A stretch of 64,000 nucleotides of DNA from Patella vulgata. Lineage: Eukaryota; Mollusca; Gastropoda; Patellidae. Every line of letters starts with the position of its first letter. Positions within the stretch are counted from its first letter, which is position 1. Below are positions 45,301 to 58,068 of this stretch, in pieces. The DNA is taken from assembly GCF_932274485.2 (NCBI RefSeq), contig NC_065884.2:38955540-39019539 (forward strand), read 5' to 3'. The notes under the pieces were generated by a model, which was not told the DNA's origin, made no database searches, and saw only the letters and a program-made list of their open reading frames with translations. The position numbers were made by a program, and so were the translations under genes.

Positions 45301-47400
45301 TTTGGAAAATCCTCTATTATTCTTTTATTTTTACAGATTTCCCAAAAAGGTTTTTAAATTTAGATAGCTGATCTAATGTCGATTCTAATAATGTATAATA
45401 TGTATTCAGTTATTGAAATTTAATTGTCGATATTTTGACATTCTTGCATTTATGGCACATTTGGACATGGGATTCCTCGTGGTGATTTCATCTGATCAGA
45501 TAATGTAATATATCATTTTAGAGCCCTGCGACCATTCAAGTTCCCCAACCGGTTATTAAAACTATCCTGACAATGATCTCCATACCGGAAGTATTAAAAA
45601 AATGAAAAAAAAAAGTTAAAAAAATTGATTTCTCCTTCAGATATTAGCGGACCAAAAGAACTAAAGTGTCGTTGGATAGCCCCATCATTGGACTAGATGG
45701 CATCTAAATGATACGATTTCGATGGTTAGGAAATAAATTATGGTACGCCGAAAATTTAGTATTTTCCGTTTTGGAGCCTTTTGTAAATCCAAAAATAATA
45801 GCATTGAAATAATATAAGTGGTCCAAATAGGACCTCAATCTTTGAAAAAAGTTGAAAAATCGTTAAATTACCGAAAATGCTCTTCTATTTTTCTTTGTTT
45901 TGAAAACAACTCAATGGATATTTCTGAAACTTCTGGTACAAAAAGTTAAGTATCCAAACAACTTGTTAAAACTATCCCGACAATGATCAAAAAACCGGAA
46001 GTAGTCGAAAAAATATCCGATATTTTGAAAAAAAAATGTAGAAAGTAAAAAAAAAATGTTGATTTTGCGAAAAAAGTGATTACTACGCCAGATTTCACCG
46101 AATCAAAACAACTAAAGGGTCATTGGATAGCCTGAATAATGGACGATCTTATGACACCCAAATGATACAAATTCGATGCTTAAGGCAATAGATTATGGAA
46201 TGACGCTTTTGTCTCGAAAACTGCTCTTATTTCTTTTCTTTCACCGAATCAAAACAACTAAAGGGTCATTGGATAGCCCGAATAATGAACGATCTTATGA
46301 CACCCAAATGATACAAATTCGGTGCTTAAGGCAACAGATTATGGAATGACGCTTTTGTCTCGAAAACTGCTCTTATTTCTTTTCTTAAACTTCTGTTACT
46401 TAGAATCCTATCGGTGGTCTAGGGTGTGAATTCAAAGTTAAAAGCCTCAATATGATATAAAGGGTCCACAAAGGGGCCCCAATCTTTGAAAAAAGTCGAT
46501 AAATCGTTCATTTTACTGGAAATGCTCTTCTATTTTATTTTTTAAAACTGCTCAATGAATGTTTCTAAAACTTCTGGTACAGGAAGATAAGTTCCCAAAC
46601 CACTTGTTAAAACTATTCAGGCAATGATCTGTAAATGGGAAATAGTCGAAAAAAATATTAAATATTTTGAAAAAAAAACCCTAGTACAAACAGGTGCTCT
46701 TGCGAAAATCGTGATTTCACCGTCGGTGTGACCGGATCGATGAATGGGCTATTGTGTGACGCTCTTGTTGTATGATTAGTGAAAGCCGGTTCAGTGCTGC
46801 TTGCAGGTTGGTAAACCGGAAGTAGTCGAAAAATATCTGATATTTTGAAAAAAAAAACATACAAAAGTTAAAAAAAAAATGGTGACCTTGCAAAAAACGT
46901 GATACAAATTCGATGGTTAGGCAATAGATTATGGAACGCCGAAAATGTAGTATTTCCAGACGCTTTTATCTAGAAATGAAATGGGGTTTAATGTCCTACT
47001 GTTCTGCTCCGACTGGGCTAATAAAGACGGCAATACGCCATACAGTGTGCTATGAGGGAAAGTTTGCCAGGGCAGCGGCATTATGACCTACCCTTATATC
47101 GAATTCCAACTGCCAAGGGATCTTTTGCCTGCATGCCAATGTACACACGAGGCCTTGGTTTTTTCGTCCCGAATGACTAGACAGCTGTCCTTGTCAGGCC
47201 CTCTGCCTTGCAACACTGGCATGGGGAAACCACGACTTTTATCTAGAAAACTACTTTTATTTCTTTTCTTAAACTTCTGTTACTCAAGGCCTATCTGTTG
47301 TCTAGGGTGTGAATCCAAATGTAAAAGGCTCGCAATGATATAATGGGTCCAAAAAAGGCCTCAAACCTTGAAAAAAGTCAAAAATCGTTAAATTATTGAA
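45300..47400 (+). repeat. R9 long diverged repeats
   Basis: Recurrent blocks: ACTCAATGGATATTTCTGAAAC, CAACTTGTTAAAACTATCC, CCGGAAGTAGTCGAAAA, TTGGATAGCC and GATACAAATTCGATG (in parts). The blocks return in the same order at 49550-50520. Poly-A tracts follow GATATTTTGAAAAAAAA. A 146-bp segment is tandemly duplicated at 46095-46240 and 46241-46386. A SINE interrupts the repeat at 46977-47235. Confidence 0.65.
46977..47235 (-). mobile_element. SINE, 5'-truncated, with 14-bp target duplication
   Basis: Antisense in this window: the tail side is at 46977 and the 5' side at 47235. The body matches the full SINE at 58906-59279. CTTTTATCTAGAAA flanks it at 46963-46976 and 47236-47249. The tRNA-like head is missing, as expected of incomplete reverse transcription. 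The 86-codon ORF here is an artefact. Confidence 0.85.
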
Positions 47401-47639
47401 AATGCTCTCATAAGATAAACACAAGAGTTCTATGGATAAACAATTACTGTATTATAACTGGAGCTACGTTTCAGCATTGTTTCTATTGTCGTTTTGTTAT
47501 CCCGTTAATGATCCGTAAAGCTGAAGTGATGAAAATAATCGATACAGCCTACTCTTATTTCAAATTCCAAATGTCAGACGTCCTTTTACGTGCATAACAA
47601 TATGTATACGGTACGTGTTGAAGCATAAATTTCAAATTT
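47401..47639. other. SINE-like debris, no gene
   Basis: A short diverged piece of the SINE body lies at about 47545-47620 (TACTCTTATTTCAAATTCCAA). Nothing else recognised. Confidence 0.4.
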
Positions 47640-47996
47640 TTAAGTTATGTTTTTAAAATTTATTAAAATAAAGCCTTAAAATAGATGGTATCCATAAACA
47701 GTCCTACCTTGTTAAAGAATAATCCTATTAATCCTATAATTCATTATTGCCAGCTGAGAAATTGGCAAAAATATAATTTTCAACTTCAAATTCCAACGTT
47801 GAGGAAATGGCTGACCATTGTTTTCAATAGGAAAACAAGGGAGGTAATTGTGTTGTTATTTCCTGTGTAAATGAGTTTTAAGTGTGAGAATGACACCTAT
47901 GATCGTATAATAGTGAGTTGATAACCTATTGAGCAAAAGACATAGAAATAATTATGTTTTGACTTTCTTAGAAAATATGAAATTCTCGCTTTAAAG
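47640..47996 (-). repeat. Dispersed repeat R11, copy 2
   Basis: Reverse complement of 4112-4475. The 61-codon ORF inside is a repeat artefact. Confidence 0.65.
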
Positions 47997-48069
47997 GAAT
48001 ATTATAAGCGAATGAGCAAGACTAGGATTTCTGCCAGATTCCCTTCTACAGCGGCCGCCTATTTCTCCA

Positions 48070-48245
48070 TGATCAAAATCATATTAATGTATGGCCTACT
48101 CGTATTTCAAAATGCAGCTGTGAAGGGTTTTAATACATGCATGCCAATATACCCATGGTCTCTTGGCTTCTCATCCTATGTGAACAACTATATTATATTG
48201 TCCTTTGCCAGGCCCAGAGGGGGGAACCATGCCAAAAAATCAGCT
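48070..48245 (-). mobile_element. Decayed SINE copy
   Basis: Follows the order of the SINE body (GCCTACTCGTATTTCAAA, ACATGCATGCCAAT, GCCAGGCCC, GGGGAACCATGCC) with many changes, same orientation as 46977-47235. Confidence 0.5.
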
Positions 48246-48434
48246 ACATAAAAAAAATGTAAAATAACAAATGAGAATAGTGCACGGTTGTGTGCTTTAT
48301 CCTTTATCATCACATGGTGGGATGGGATGGGCATTCAAAGACCGAGATAATGATATAGACCTATCTGATATCACAATAATACTTTGCATAAATGAAATGG
48401 AATCGCAATGTGATGGCATGGCCGCAGATCTTAT

Positions 48435-48600
48435 TAAATTTTAGGGGGGGGACGGAGGTGGCGGGCAGAGCCCGACACACCCCTCCCGCCGCGGGCGCGA
48501 ACCGTTCAGCGGGGGGTCTGTGGGTTGTCCCCCAGAAAATTTTGAAAGCAGGATGCCTGAAAACACTATCTGAGACCATTTCTGAGCATTCTGCAAAGAT
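48435..48600. repeat. GC-rich dispersed repeat R10, copy 1
   Basis: A sharply GC-rich patch with CGCCGCGGGCGCG, G- and C-runs able to fold back, and the trailer AAATTTTGAAAGCAGGATGC. A shorter relative lies at 49140-49270 (AAATTAGGATGCCTCAAAATG). Confidence 0.55.
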
Positions 48601-49139
48601 GAACGTACCGAGAATAAATTGTCGTTTTTGAGCGAGAATAATCAATAACTACACAAATAAGGGATAAGGAATATTCTTTATTTCATCATAATGAATAATT
48701 TCAGCCGACAGGCCGTCATCAAATACCAACATATTATAATATAATTATCAATAAAATATGTAGTTTAAACTCGTTGAGTGTAATTCTGACGTGCCTGGCC
48801 AAAGTTCATTTTCTTTTGAATTTCAGTTAAAATATAAATATTTTGGACATTTCTAATACGAATACGGTAAAAAGTAGTTATGAGGGCTTAGAGTGCAGGC
48901 GGACTGGTTATATTATAAAAGTTAAAAACATAAACAGTAAACCACAGATGATATGGACTGATTAATCAAAGAAGTCCTCGCAATATAGGGATATAGGTAG
49001 GCTACTAAAATGTGATGAATAATTTCTTAAGTGGCCAACTCTCAGCATAAGCTGCTGAGGTCATGAAGAGATCATTCTCAGATCTGGGTTACATCAAAGA
49101 CCAGGAAATATCCTCAGCCTGAAATGTGAAAATAGGACT
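48601..49139. other. No gene seen
   Basis: AT-rich sequence with no repeat match in the window and no supported ORF. Confidence 0.5.
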
Positions 49140-49270
49140 CAAGTTTTGGGAGACGCTGACAGAGTACGGCGGGCGAAGTCATACGCCACGTGCGCTACAG
49201 GCGCGCATTTAGCGGTGCCTCCCCAGGAAGATTTTTTAAAATTAGGATGCCTCAAAATGCTATCTGCAGC
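49140..49270. repeat. Dispersed repeat R10, copy 2
   Basis: Shares the trailer with 48540-48600 and a GC-rich leader, much diverged. Confidence 0.45.
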
Positions 49271-49339
49271 CTTGTGTGATGGTATTAAATAATAATAAAA
49301 ATTGACGTCAAATTGCATCAATTCGCTTGCGCGTAGGAG

Positions 49340-49500
49340 TCTTTAGCAGTGGGAGGAAACCCACGAGGTTGGACAGGCGACCCTACTCCTTGTCACGCAC
49401 AACTGGAGAATTGAAACCCCACCAGTTGACTCAATGACAGACCGTATGATACAGCGCGTGCCTGTGCTAACCATTCGGCCATCCAACCCCCCCTTGAAAA
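49340..49500 (-). mobile_element. tRNA-SINE-like fragment
   Basis: Contains GGAGGAAACCCACGAGGTTGG and, near its right end, GTGCTAACCATTCGGCCATCC, which read on the minus strand resembles a tRNA A-box region. A related GGGAGGAAAATGGAGGACCT lies at 53748. Assignment tentative. Confidence 0.4.
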
Positions 49501-49549
49501 ATGAAATTCTAAATGAAGAATACATGAAATATCTAAATAACCTCAGTAA

Positions 49550-50520
49550 AATATGAGCCTTTTGAGACGCCTTTTTCTCGAAAACGTCACCTACGATTTT
49601 TCTTCAACTTTTACTCAGAATCCTATCAGTGGTCTATGGCATGAATCCCCAAATAAAGGCATCAAAATAATATAAGTGGTCCAAAAAGAGCCTCAAACTT
49701 TGAAAAAAATAGAAAATCCTTAAATTACTGAAAATGCACTTCTATTTTTCTTTGTTTTGAAAACAGCTCAATGGATGTTTCTTAAACTACTGGTACAGAA
49801 AGTCAAGTATCCAAACAAGTTGTTAAAACTATCCCGATAAAGATAAAAAAAACCCGGAAGTAATCGAAAACTATCCGATATTTTGAAAAAAAAATGTAAA
49901 AAGTAAAAAAATGGTGATCTTGCAAAAAAAACTGATTGCTACGCCAGATTTCACTGAATCAAAACGAATAAAGTCTCATTGGATAGCCCGAATAATGGAC
50001 GATCTTATTGCATCCAAATGGTACAAATTCGCTGGTTAGGCAATATATTATGGGAAGCTGAAATCTTTGAAAAAAGTCGAAAAATTGTTTTATTTATGGA
50101 GATACTTTTAATAGTATAAAGGAGATAACTAGTCCTAACCAATATGGTATCAGAGTACCTATTTTTTTTACTAAATATCGTTAAATATCTGATAATGGTA
50201 TCTAACTTTCCTTTCTTTTAAAAACTGTTCAATGGATCTTTCTGAAACTCCTGCCACAGGAAGTTAAGTTCCCATACCACTTGTTAAATCTATCCCGACA
50301 ATGATCTGTAAACTGGAAGTAGTCGAAAACATATCCGATATTCTGAGTAAAAAAACCAGTAAAAATTTGGTACTCTTGCGAAAATCGCAATGTCTCCGTC
50401 GGACGTCACTGTATCAAAACAATTAAATCGTCGTTTGGTAGCTCGATGGATCGGCTATTGTATGACACTATTCCTGTCTGATTCCTGAATGCCGGTTCAG
50501 TGCAGGTCTAGTTATTATTA
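49550..50520 (+). repeat. R9 long diverged repeat, second block
   Basis: The same block order as 45600-46800, ending with GCCGGTTCAGTGCAGG, which matches 46789-46805. No coding potential. Confidence 0.6.
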
Positions 50521-53017
50521 TTTATTTTTTTTGTGTGTATTTTCTACAAATCGGATTTCTCAGAATCTAAGCATAGGATCTTTCTGAAACTTTGACCTAC
50601 CCCCTCCCCTACAAAAAAAAAATTCGAACGTTGATTAAATATATTTTCAAAACGTTTTACGAATCCGAAATCACCAAATTTTATGAATGAAGAAATTGAC
50701 CTACATAACCATAACTCTGTGACTAGTTGACCTATGTTACTATTTTTTTTTCTTTGAGTACTTTGAAATATTTACTTCAAATCTGCTATTTCCGATTTTC
50801 GAATTTCGAAAATTGTGTCATGGACATTTCGTCCTGGAAGTAAAACAGAGTTGACAACTTCTTTAAAGGGACAATAACACTCTTGCTGGCTTGAAAGCGC
50901 CAGAAAATAAATAATATCTCTATCTAAGTACTAGATGTTTAAGTGTCCTACCTGTTGTGTAAATTATCCATTACATCCTATTTTACTTGTCCAGAGGGTT
51001 CGAAAATATTTTTAAATCGAAGTTTCATTTGAAAAGGTTTACGTTAGACGTTTCAAACCATGATGTTGAATATTTCAAAATTTTTAAATAAGGTGTGTTA
51101 AAATGAAATTTGTATCATCAATTAATTTAAATATTCTAAAATAGTACAATTTGTTGACCAGAATAAAGATTGGGACATATTATTCAGTTACAACAAGAGT
51201 GGTATTGAGCCTTTAATATTGGTATGATTTTCATGAAATTTGGAATGTAAGTAGATCTCATTGACCCAACTTCAACGATACCATTAGAAATTAAGGATTA
51301 AAGTTTTCATAAAAATCAACTAAATATAGGTCAGATTGCCTTGAATTTTTGTTTTCTTTACTAGCTACGGCACTAATGATTCGTACACAAAAAATGGTGT
51401 TTGTACCTCAATCCGGAAGTGCCACCATCTTGAAATGTGAAATACCCTTAAGGCTTTTTTGATATTTACTTACAGACAAGAGAATTATATTTTCCGAATC
51501 CTTGAAGGAATGCCCATAAAACGTAGAGCTTAGTATTTTGATTTATGACAAATGATGGACCCCATTTTGAATTGAAAATGAAAAATAGTGAAAAATACAC
51601 ATTAATGGGCTTGAAAATATACACAATTGGTTGTGGTTTAGAGAATCTGTCTCCTATTACAGAAGTTATTATATTTTTGAATAGCCCGGCTCAGCCACAA
51701 ATTTTTGGTATTTCAAAATTTCGAATTTCCACTTTGACGTTTTTCGTGCCGACAAAGTTGTTTACACGACAATTTATTTCTTAAGATTCTGTCAAGCTTA
51801 TATCCATGAATCTAATCTTTGGATCTTTCTAAATCTTTAACCTGTCTCCCAGAAGGAATGTTGACTTTGGAATAGATATTTTTGAAACGCTTTACAAATC
51901 CGAAATCACCAAATGTTAATGACGAAAGAATTAACCTACACAGCTGTAACTTTGTGAATATTTGACCTATTTTACATATTCATATTTCTTTGGGTACTTT
52001 GAAACATTTACTTTAAATCTGCTATTTTCGAACGTCATTGACATTTATTTCGGAAGTAAAAACGAATTTGACAATTTCTTTAATATTAGCACGATTTTCA
52101 TGAAATTTGGAATAAAAGTAGATTGATTCATTTAACTCGACAAAGTAATTTATGAGTGAAAAATCTGCATTAACGGCTTGGAAATAAGCCAACGTTTCGT
52201 GAATTGGTTTCCTATTTCCGAAGGTTAATTGTACGACATTTATGTTTATCTTAATTTTTAAAACTTACAAACTTGATCTAAATATTCAAATAGCTGAGGT
52301 CAATCCGATTCCAAAAATATAAGATTCATTATAAGTTATCTCAGGTTATTGTTCGATATTTTCTCAGCATTTTTCCAGCCATTTTCTACTCATTTTCTGA
52401 TTCTTCTGGGTTTTAAACGACTTGAACGATTTTTCAGAAACTTCTGCAACGGAAAGTAAATCCGGTTTCAGCAATACGGTCTCAGCAATATCTTTTTATA
52501 TTTAGATTACCTTTTGGCCTGGGGGAATGGTTCTCATTATATCTTAGCAGTCTATTAGTTGACTCGACTTCACTCTTCAGCCAGTTTCAATACTTGTTAC
52601 GTTAAAGCTTAGCAACCTAAAATTTAAAACGTAGACAGATATCCAGATCATATAGCCATCGCCATTAATTATATCGATAATTCACCTTTTAACCTTATTC
52701 AAGTGGTCTGGGGATATTAGACTGAACCTCGTAAGTGTCGTAATAATGGGAAGGGGGGGGGGAGTAAATTCTCCGATATAAAACCTATTCAATATGATAT
52801 ATTCGAACAGTTTCTGACATTTTTGGGGGTTTCATGTTTGCGCAATATTATCCATAGCATGGTTTTTATTTTGCCTGATATATGAAAACACCCGCTGTCC
52901 CAGTCAGGTGACTTTATTCTAGCTCTTTGAACTATAGAAATATCTTTCAAGTTTTAAAATATGAAAATGAAATGATCCGTATTTTAAACTTTTGGAACGG
53001 GGAGTTAATTCGATTAC
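50521..53017 (+). repeat. Diverged roughly 1.25-kb repeat pair, no gene
   Basis: Sequence from about 50560 (ATAGGATCTTTCTGAAAC, ATCCGAAATCACCAAA, TTACTTCAAATCTGCTATTT) recurs from about 51810 in the same order, so two old tandem units. The ORF at 51545-51784 lies within and is unsupported. A G-run lies at 52753-52762. Confidence 0.5.
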
Positions 53018-53094
53018 AACAATACAAGTCTCAGTTATTTCCCAATTTTTTTTTTGCCCGGGTGCAATGTTAGTCACTATATACATGTATACGC

Positions 53095-53370
53095 ATAAAT
53101 ATCAGCATTTTCCAGCGTCGTTTCCCCTTGTCAGTGGTACAGAACGGAGGCCCTGACAAGAACAGCTGTCTAATCGTTCGGATGGGCCGATCAACTGAGG
53201 ACCCGTCTATAAATTGGGGTCCATGTGGCAGTTGGAATTCGATATAAGAGTAGGCCATAGAGCCACTGCCCGGGCAAAATTTACCTCATAGCATCCTGTA
53301 TAGCGTATGCCTGTCTTAATTATCCCAGTAGAAGCAGAACAGCAGGACGTTAACCCATAAGTGCATAATC
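53095..53370 (+). mobile_element. SINE copy, 5'-truncated
   Basis: Same body as 58906-59279 in the opposite orientation (GGCAGTTGGAATTCGATATA, then GCAGGACGTTAACCC near the tail). The tRNA head is missing. Flanks 53020-53085 resemble 54450-54530, so this lies in a repeated R9-like context. Confidence 0.75.
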
Positions 53371-55440
53371 ATTTTTTGTTCCCAAACCCCTTTCGTGCAT
53401 AAGCCTAATTCCTGGCATTGCGACGGAAATTGGTGCCAAATACAAATATGAGGAAAAAAGTTTTTTCTGACAATGACAAACCCTACAAAGTATATATATT
53501 TCGAAAGAGTATAAAAAGGGCTTTCTGAATCTGTAAAGAAAATAAGGGAAATATTTTTTACATGAATAGAATTGACAACTTGAAATCAGGAAAAAAAAAA
53601 AAAGTTCCCACTTCTGAGTGCAATAAAAAAATATTTATTGATGCAGAATTTTAGAAATGAAGTATGCTGCTTTCAGAGGCATCTCTTTGGTACACAATAC
53701 AGAAATTTTTTTTGTTGAAAATATCCAATAACTTTACAACAGCAGTGGGAGGAAAATGGAGGACCTGAAGAAAACCCACAAGGTTAGACAGGCGACATCA
53801 TCATCCGAGTCACTACTGCTGCTGTTATACATTTTGTACACTTATTAAACCATAGATTATGATCAAACACACTGAACTGCAGCACAAATATCTACGATTT
53901 CTATGTGAAGCAAAAAACTGGACAAAAAAACACTATTTTGCGTAAAAACCCCCCACAAAAATACACACTCTGTAGCGTAATCCAACTCACACAGTATTCC
54001 TTGACAACTATGAATGGGATCCTGTACAAATCATGTCTTAAATCAGCGAAAATTCGCAAAAAGTTACAGAAATTTTACTCAAAACATTGCCAGGACGGCC
54101 ATGCTGGATTTAGACAAAGGCATCACAAGGGGATTTCCCGTGGAACCACCTTTAGCGCGGTAAATTCAAACTGTTAAAAATGAAAAGGGGAAATTCCGTA
54201 GCCATGCAATTTCAGCGTTTGTTTACTCTACGGCGTAGACCATAGCCATGCACTTATGGGTTTAAGCCCATTTTATTTCATATTAATAACCGTGGAATTT
54301 AGTGTTGTATAATTTTCCAAATGATCATCCTATGACACAATGTACTTGTACGGCATTTTCCAACCATTTATGAGTTATTTCCTGCCATTTTCATTTCATT
54401 TTCTCATCTGTCCCATTTATCAACATCTGAAACATTTGATTACAGCAATACAAGTCTCAGTTATTTCCCTTTATTTTCCAGATTTTTTTTTTTGCCTGGG
54501 TGCAATGTTACTCACTATATATACGTATATAACTTCGAGTTTTGATCAATTTTAGTAACTCTTTTTCCTTGTTGAGATTCTTTATATAACCCATGACATG
54601 TGACAGAAACTGACCGTGAATGTTGTCACATATGACAATATCTTTATCTAATAAAGATAGTTTACAATATGGTTTGCCGTGGATGTACTGAATAATATAT
54701 ATATATTCACGCTGGTATTGCTGAAAGTTTCAAGGTCACAAGTATTTGTACATTAATAAATATAGTATATATGTTATTGTTGTTTATTACAGTTTATGAC
54801 AACTGGTGAACATGTTTTCAGATTGTGGTAATAAAGTTTGATTTATAAACATTTGATTTTATTGTTATTTGTAAGATGTATAATAGTTAATATTTGTCTA
54901 GGTTGAGTAATTCACATGTCTGGTTGCAGGTATGATTGCATTGAATGCATGTGGACTGCCTGTTTTGTTGTCGTGATTTGATTGGTTATGAGTGAAACTG
55001 TAGTTTACGTGGTGAGAGATATGAATTTATATTGTCACTCTAATAATGGATTTTGGGAGAATAAAATAAAACCAAGTACGAACAATCCAAACCATAAGAC
55101 AGAATTCAAAGTCCTAAAAAACGTTATAGGCAAAATAGTGTATTCAAGCAAAATAGTGTAATCAGCAAATGGACTGCTCCTCGTGTACAAATACACGACA
55201 AACAGTGGTAACAGGTGTCCGGAAGAGTAAGCTTACCCCGCCTGGCGCCACACCCGCCATAGCTGCATCCAAACTATTAGGCGAAATGTCGGTAAAATAG
55301 CATGATTGGCCAATGAACTATCGGTATGCAAAATGCACGCGATGAACTGTGTTAACGATGTAGTAGACATTATCAGGGAGATAGTAATAGTATACGTGTC
55401 AATTAAATATATCTAGAATAATAGCCGAGAGAGACACGTT
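53371..55440. other. No gene seen
   Basis: AT-rich sequence. 54440-54530 repeats 53018-53090 (CAATACAAGTCTCAGTTATT, TGCAATGTTA). The ORF at 53905-54177 is lysine-rich and unsupported. 55180-55300 is a somewhat GC-richer patch. Confidence 0.5.
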
Positions 55441-55451
55441 ATATTTACCAA

Positions 55452-55931
55452 TCAAATCATAATAAGTTTAGTGCGCAAGTATCCTTGTAGTTGAAGCTTA
55501 GATGACAAATGCCTCGATCTACTTAAAAAATCAGAACAAAAGAAACAAGCTCTTGCGTAATGAATTAGCTGAGACACAAACACTCCATAAGCTGGTGATA
55601 TTGGAATGTCACTACTAATAAATGGAAAGTTAACAATCGGAAAGTCAAAGTCATCACGTTTATCGTACAATTTCACATTCAGTTTATGGCAATTGTCAAA
55701 ATCGAGACGCAGATCCAAGTAGGAAGCGTAATTGTCACTGTCAGTGGTGTTTTTAATTTCGAGCTCATCAGGATATATGAATTCTACATAATCACTAAAT
55801 TTAGGATTATTAAGTGATAAAACGTCATCGATATATCGATAAGTGAAATTAAAAAGTCTGACTGATCGTTTATTAGTTTTTACGAGCGTCTGTATGTATT
55901 CGGCTTCGTACGAATAGAGAAACATATTCAT
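55452..55931 (-). pseudogene. Reverse-transcriptase fragment (palm and thumb)
   Basis: 159 open residues. They begin MNMFLYSYEAEYIQTL and contain the catalytic FTYRYIDDVLSLNNPKF (YIDD box), then PDELEIKNTTDSDNYASYLD, KLYDKRDDFDFPIVNFPF and PAYGVFVSQLIHYARAC. This is a very recognisable RT segment found in many invertebrate and fish genomes, of Penelope-like or related non-LTR type. The fingers and the preceding GTNCAPLLADL-type box are absent, so it is a fragment. It differs clearly from the PLE at 32.3-34.5 kb. Confidence 0.8.
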
Positions 55932-56390
55932 TGATCATATCATTCATGAATCATTCGTAAATATATTTCAACTAAATGGGTGTTAGACTGTGTGTCTCGT
56001 TGGTTTCGACTGTGTGTCCTTATAATGGTAATCTGTGTGATTATGAGCTATAATTAGTACATTTACTTGTGACCTGATTCTGATTCTGATAATGTTAATG
56101 TGCTATGGATAGTGTTACCTATATTGTTACTCTGGTCGTTATTGTTCCAGTTAGTTATTTTTATGGTAATTAAAAATATACACGAATAACTCATCAACCT
56201 TATCATCTTAATCATCTTCTTAAATGTGCCGTGGAGAGCCAAATAGTTAGTGACTGCTGTGTGCGTGTGTACCACCAACTAATCGTCATCTCATCAACAT
56301 ATAAATGTGATTAGTGGTATTTTGAATCGGTGATATTATTAGAGAATAATTACATAAATATATATATATATTATAATTGTATTGATATAT
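55932..56390. other. No gene seen
   Basis: AT-rich, with (TA)n near 56360-56372 just before the palindrome starts. Confidence 0.5.
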
Positions 56391-57006
56391 TTAGTCCGGT
56401 GGCTGAAGGGGGGGAATCGCCACCCGAGCTGTGAATTTATAAGACCAAGTTTTTCTAGACCAGTTTTTTGCGTAGATTCCGAATCTGGGTGGTGATCAGG
56501 CGTTTAAGGGGGCGTTTTCGAGATATATCAAATGTCTACAATGGGGGGGGGGGGGGATGTCATTATGTTGACATAATATATATATAAAAAAAACATAAAT
56601 TTCTAGAACTGCCCATCTATAAATAAGTGTTTATGATGCCCATGGACATCTGTTTTGATTTATGGGGAGGTGGGGTGGGGGTAGCAGGTGTGGGCGTGTG
56701 GAAAGGTGGGGTGGGGATAAAATTGGCGGGGAAATGAGTTCATGTTGATTTAAATGATGATTTTCTAAGAGCTTGATGAAACCTCTCTCAATATGTTTAT
56801 AAGATTCCTATTGTATGGGGGTAGACGTCGGGGTGTGTGCCCGCCGTGTGGGTGGGGGGGCGGTACGGGTGATGGCGGGTGGCAACATGTATTTTTGTGA
56901 ACAGAAATCATTTGTTCATAATTGAGCTCAAAGTGGTATCTCGTTAGCGTTTTCATTCAAAATATTAAATTATAATGGTACTTTTCAAGAGATCTGGAAA
57001 TGTAAA

Positions 57007-57553
57007 TCAAAAACACATTAACTCAGAGATATGTTTAGTTGTTAGTTTATTCTTTGTCTTCATCAGAAGATTCAAAATCAAAAGTTCATATGAGCGAGAT
57101 AAATAATTTCTTGGTTGCTGGCCAACAGCTCGCATATCCTTTGGATATGCTTCAGAAACCAATTCACATTGTAAATCTTCATTCCAGCCATGCAGCAAAA
57201 GACCACGTATATGGCAAGGTGATAATGAAGAAAGATCTGTTATTTTTCACCCAGAAAATCTTTTTTCTAGCGTCATCTAGTGATGTAAGTCATCTTTCGC
57301 GATATTTTCTACCTTTGCCCGTCTCATTATCGATCAAAATTTGTACATTTGGATCATCATTTGCGAAGAGAATGATTGGGATGTCTATTTCGCCTGAGCA
57401 AGAACGCAAAATACAATTTGTTTCAGCACCTCCATTAATTTGCAATGCGAAGAGGAATAGGTAAGATATTTTGGTGTCCTCGTGGTTGGTTGTCAGTTCT
57501 AGGATATTCTCAACACTTTCAATACTAATCTTGATATTTTTTGATCCAATCAA
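57007..57553 (-). pseudogene. Nuclease-like mobile-element protein, left-half fragments
   Basis: Minus strand 57290-57553 reads TTNHEDTKISYLFLFAL, then NCILRSCSGEIDIPIILF and ILIDNETGKGRK. 57007-57198 reads HGWNEDLQCELVSEAYPKDM. These follow a protein family I recall from invertebrate mobile elements with HEEADTK, RSCSGDIDIPII and DNGTGKNRK blocks, thought to have a PIN/FEN-like nuclease fold. That fold assignment is from memory. The middle of the protein is missing from this half. Confidence 0.55.
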
Positions 57554-57554
57554 G

Positions 57555-58068
57555 ATTAGTATTGAAAGTGTCGAGAATATCTCGGCCTACATGCTTTCAG
57601 TGGTAATGACTATCTGTCTTTCTTTTTCAAGATAATCCCAAAATTCTAACATTTTTTAAAGAGCTGGGATAGACAAATGATGCTTCTGATGACGTAATTG
57701 CTGGTTTAGAAAAAATTGTGTGTACATGTACCTTGTACGGCGAAAACCGACATACATCAGTAGATGACACTGGAAGAAGTATCTTCTGGAGAAATTTTAA
57801 TTGTGATGAAATATAACAAAACTTTCTTTTTTTATTACCATCTTGCCCGAGTAGTCTTTTGCTGCACATTAAACGCAATAATTATGTTGCAGCAATATGG
57901 AGACAGGTTGCAAAATTAATGATCGAACAAGATGACTCTGCGATACAAGACTGGAATGAAGATTTACAATGTGAATGGGTATCTGAAGCATATCCAAAGG
58001 ATATACGCAGGCTGTTGATCAGCCATCAAGAAGATATCTATCCCGCACATATTATAAGAATAAACTAA
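57555..58068 (+). pseudogene. Nuclease-like mobile-element protein, right-half fragments
   Basis: Plus strand: EYLGLHAFSGNDYLS at about 57574-57618, then remnants with ENRHTSVDDT-like sequence around 57745, then LLLHIKRNNYVAAIW at about 57852-57900 and WNEDLQCEWVSEAYPKDI around 57950-58005. GLHAFSGNDY and the closing RxNYVAAIW-type helix are hallmarks of the same family as the left-half pieces. Several frame changes separate the blocks. Confidence 0.6.
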
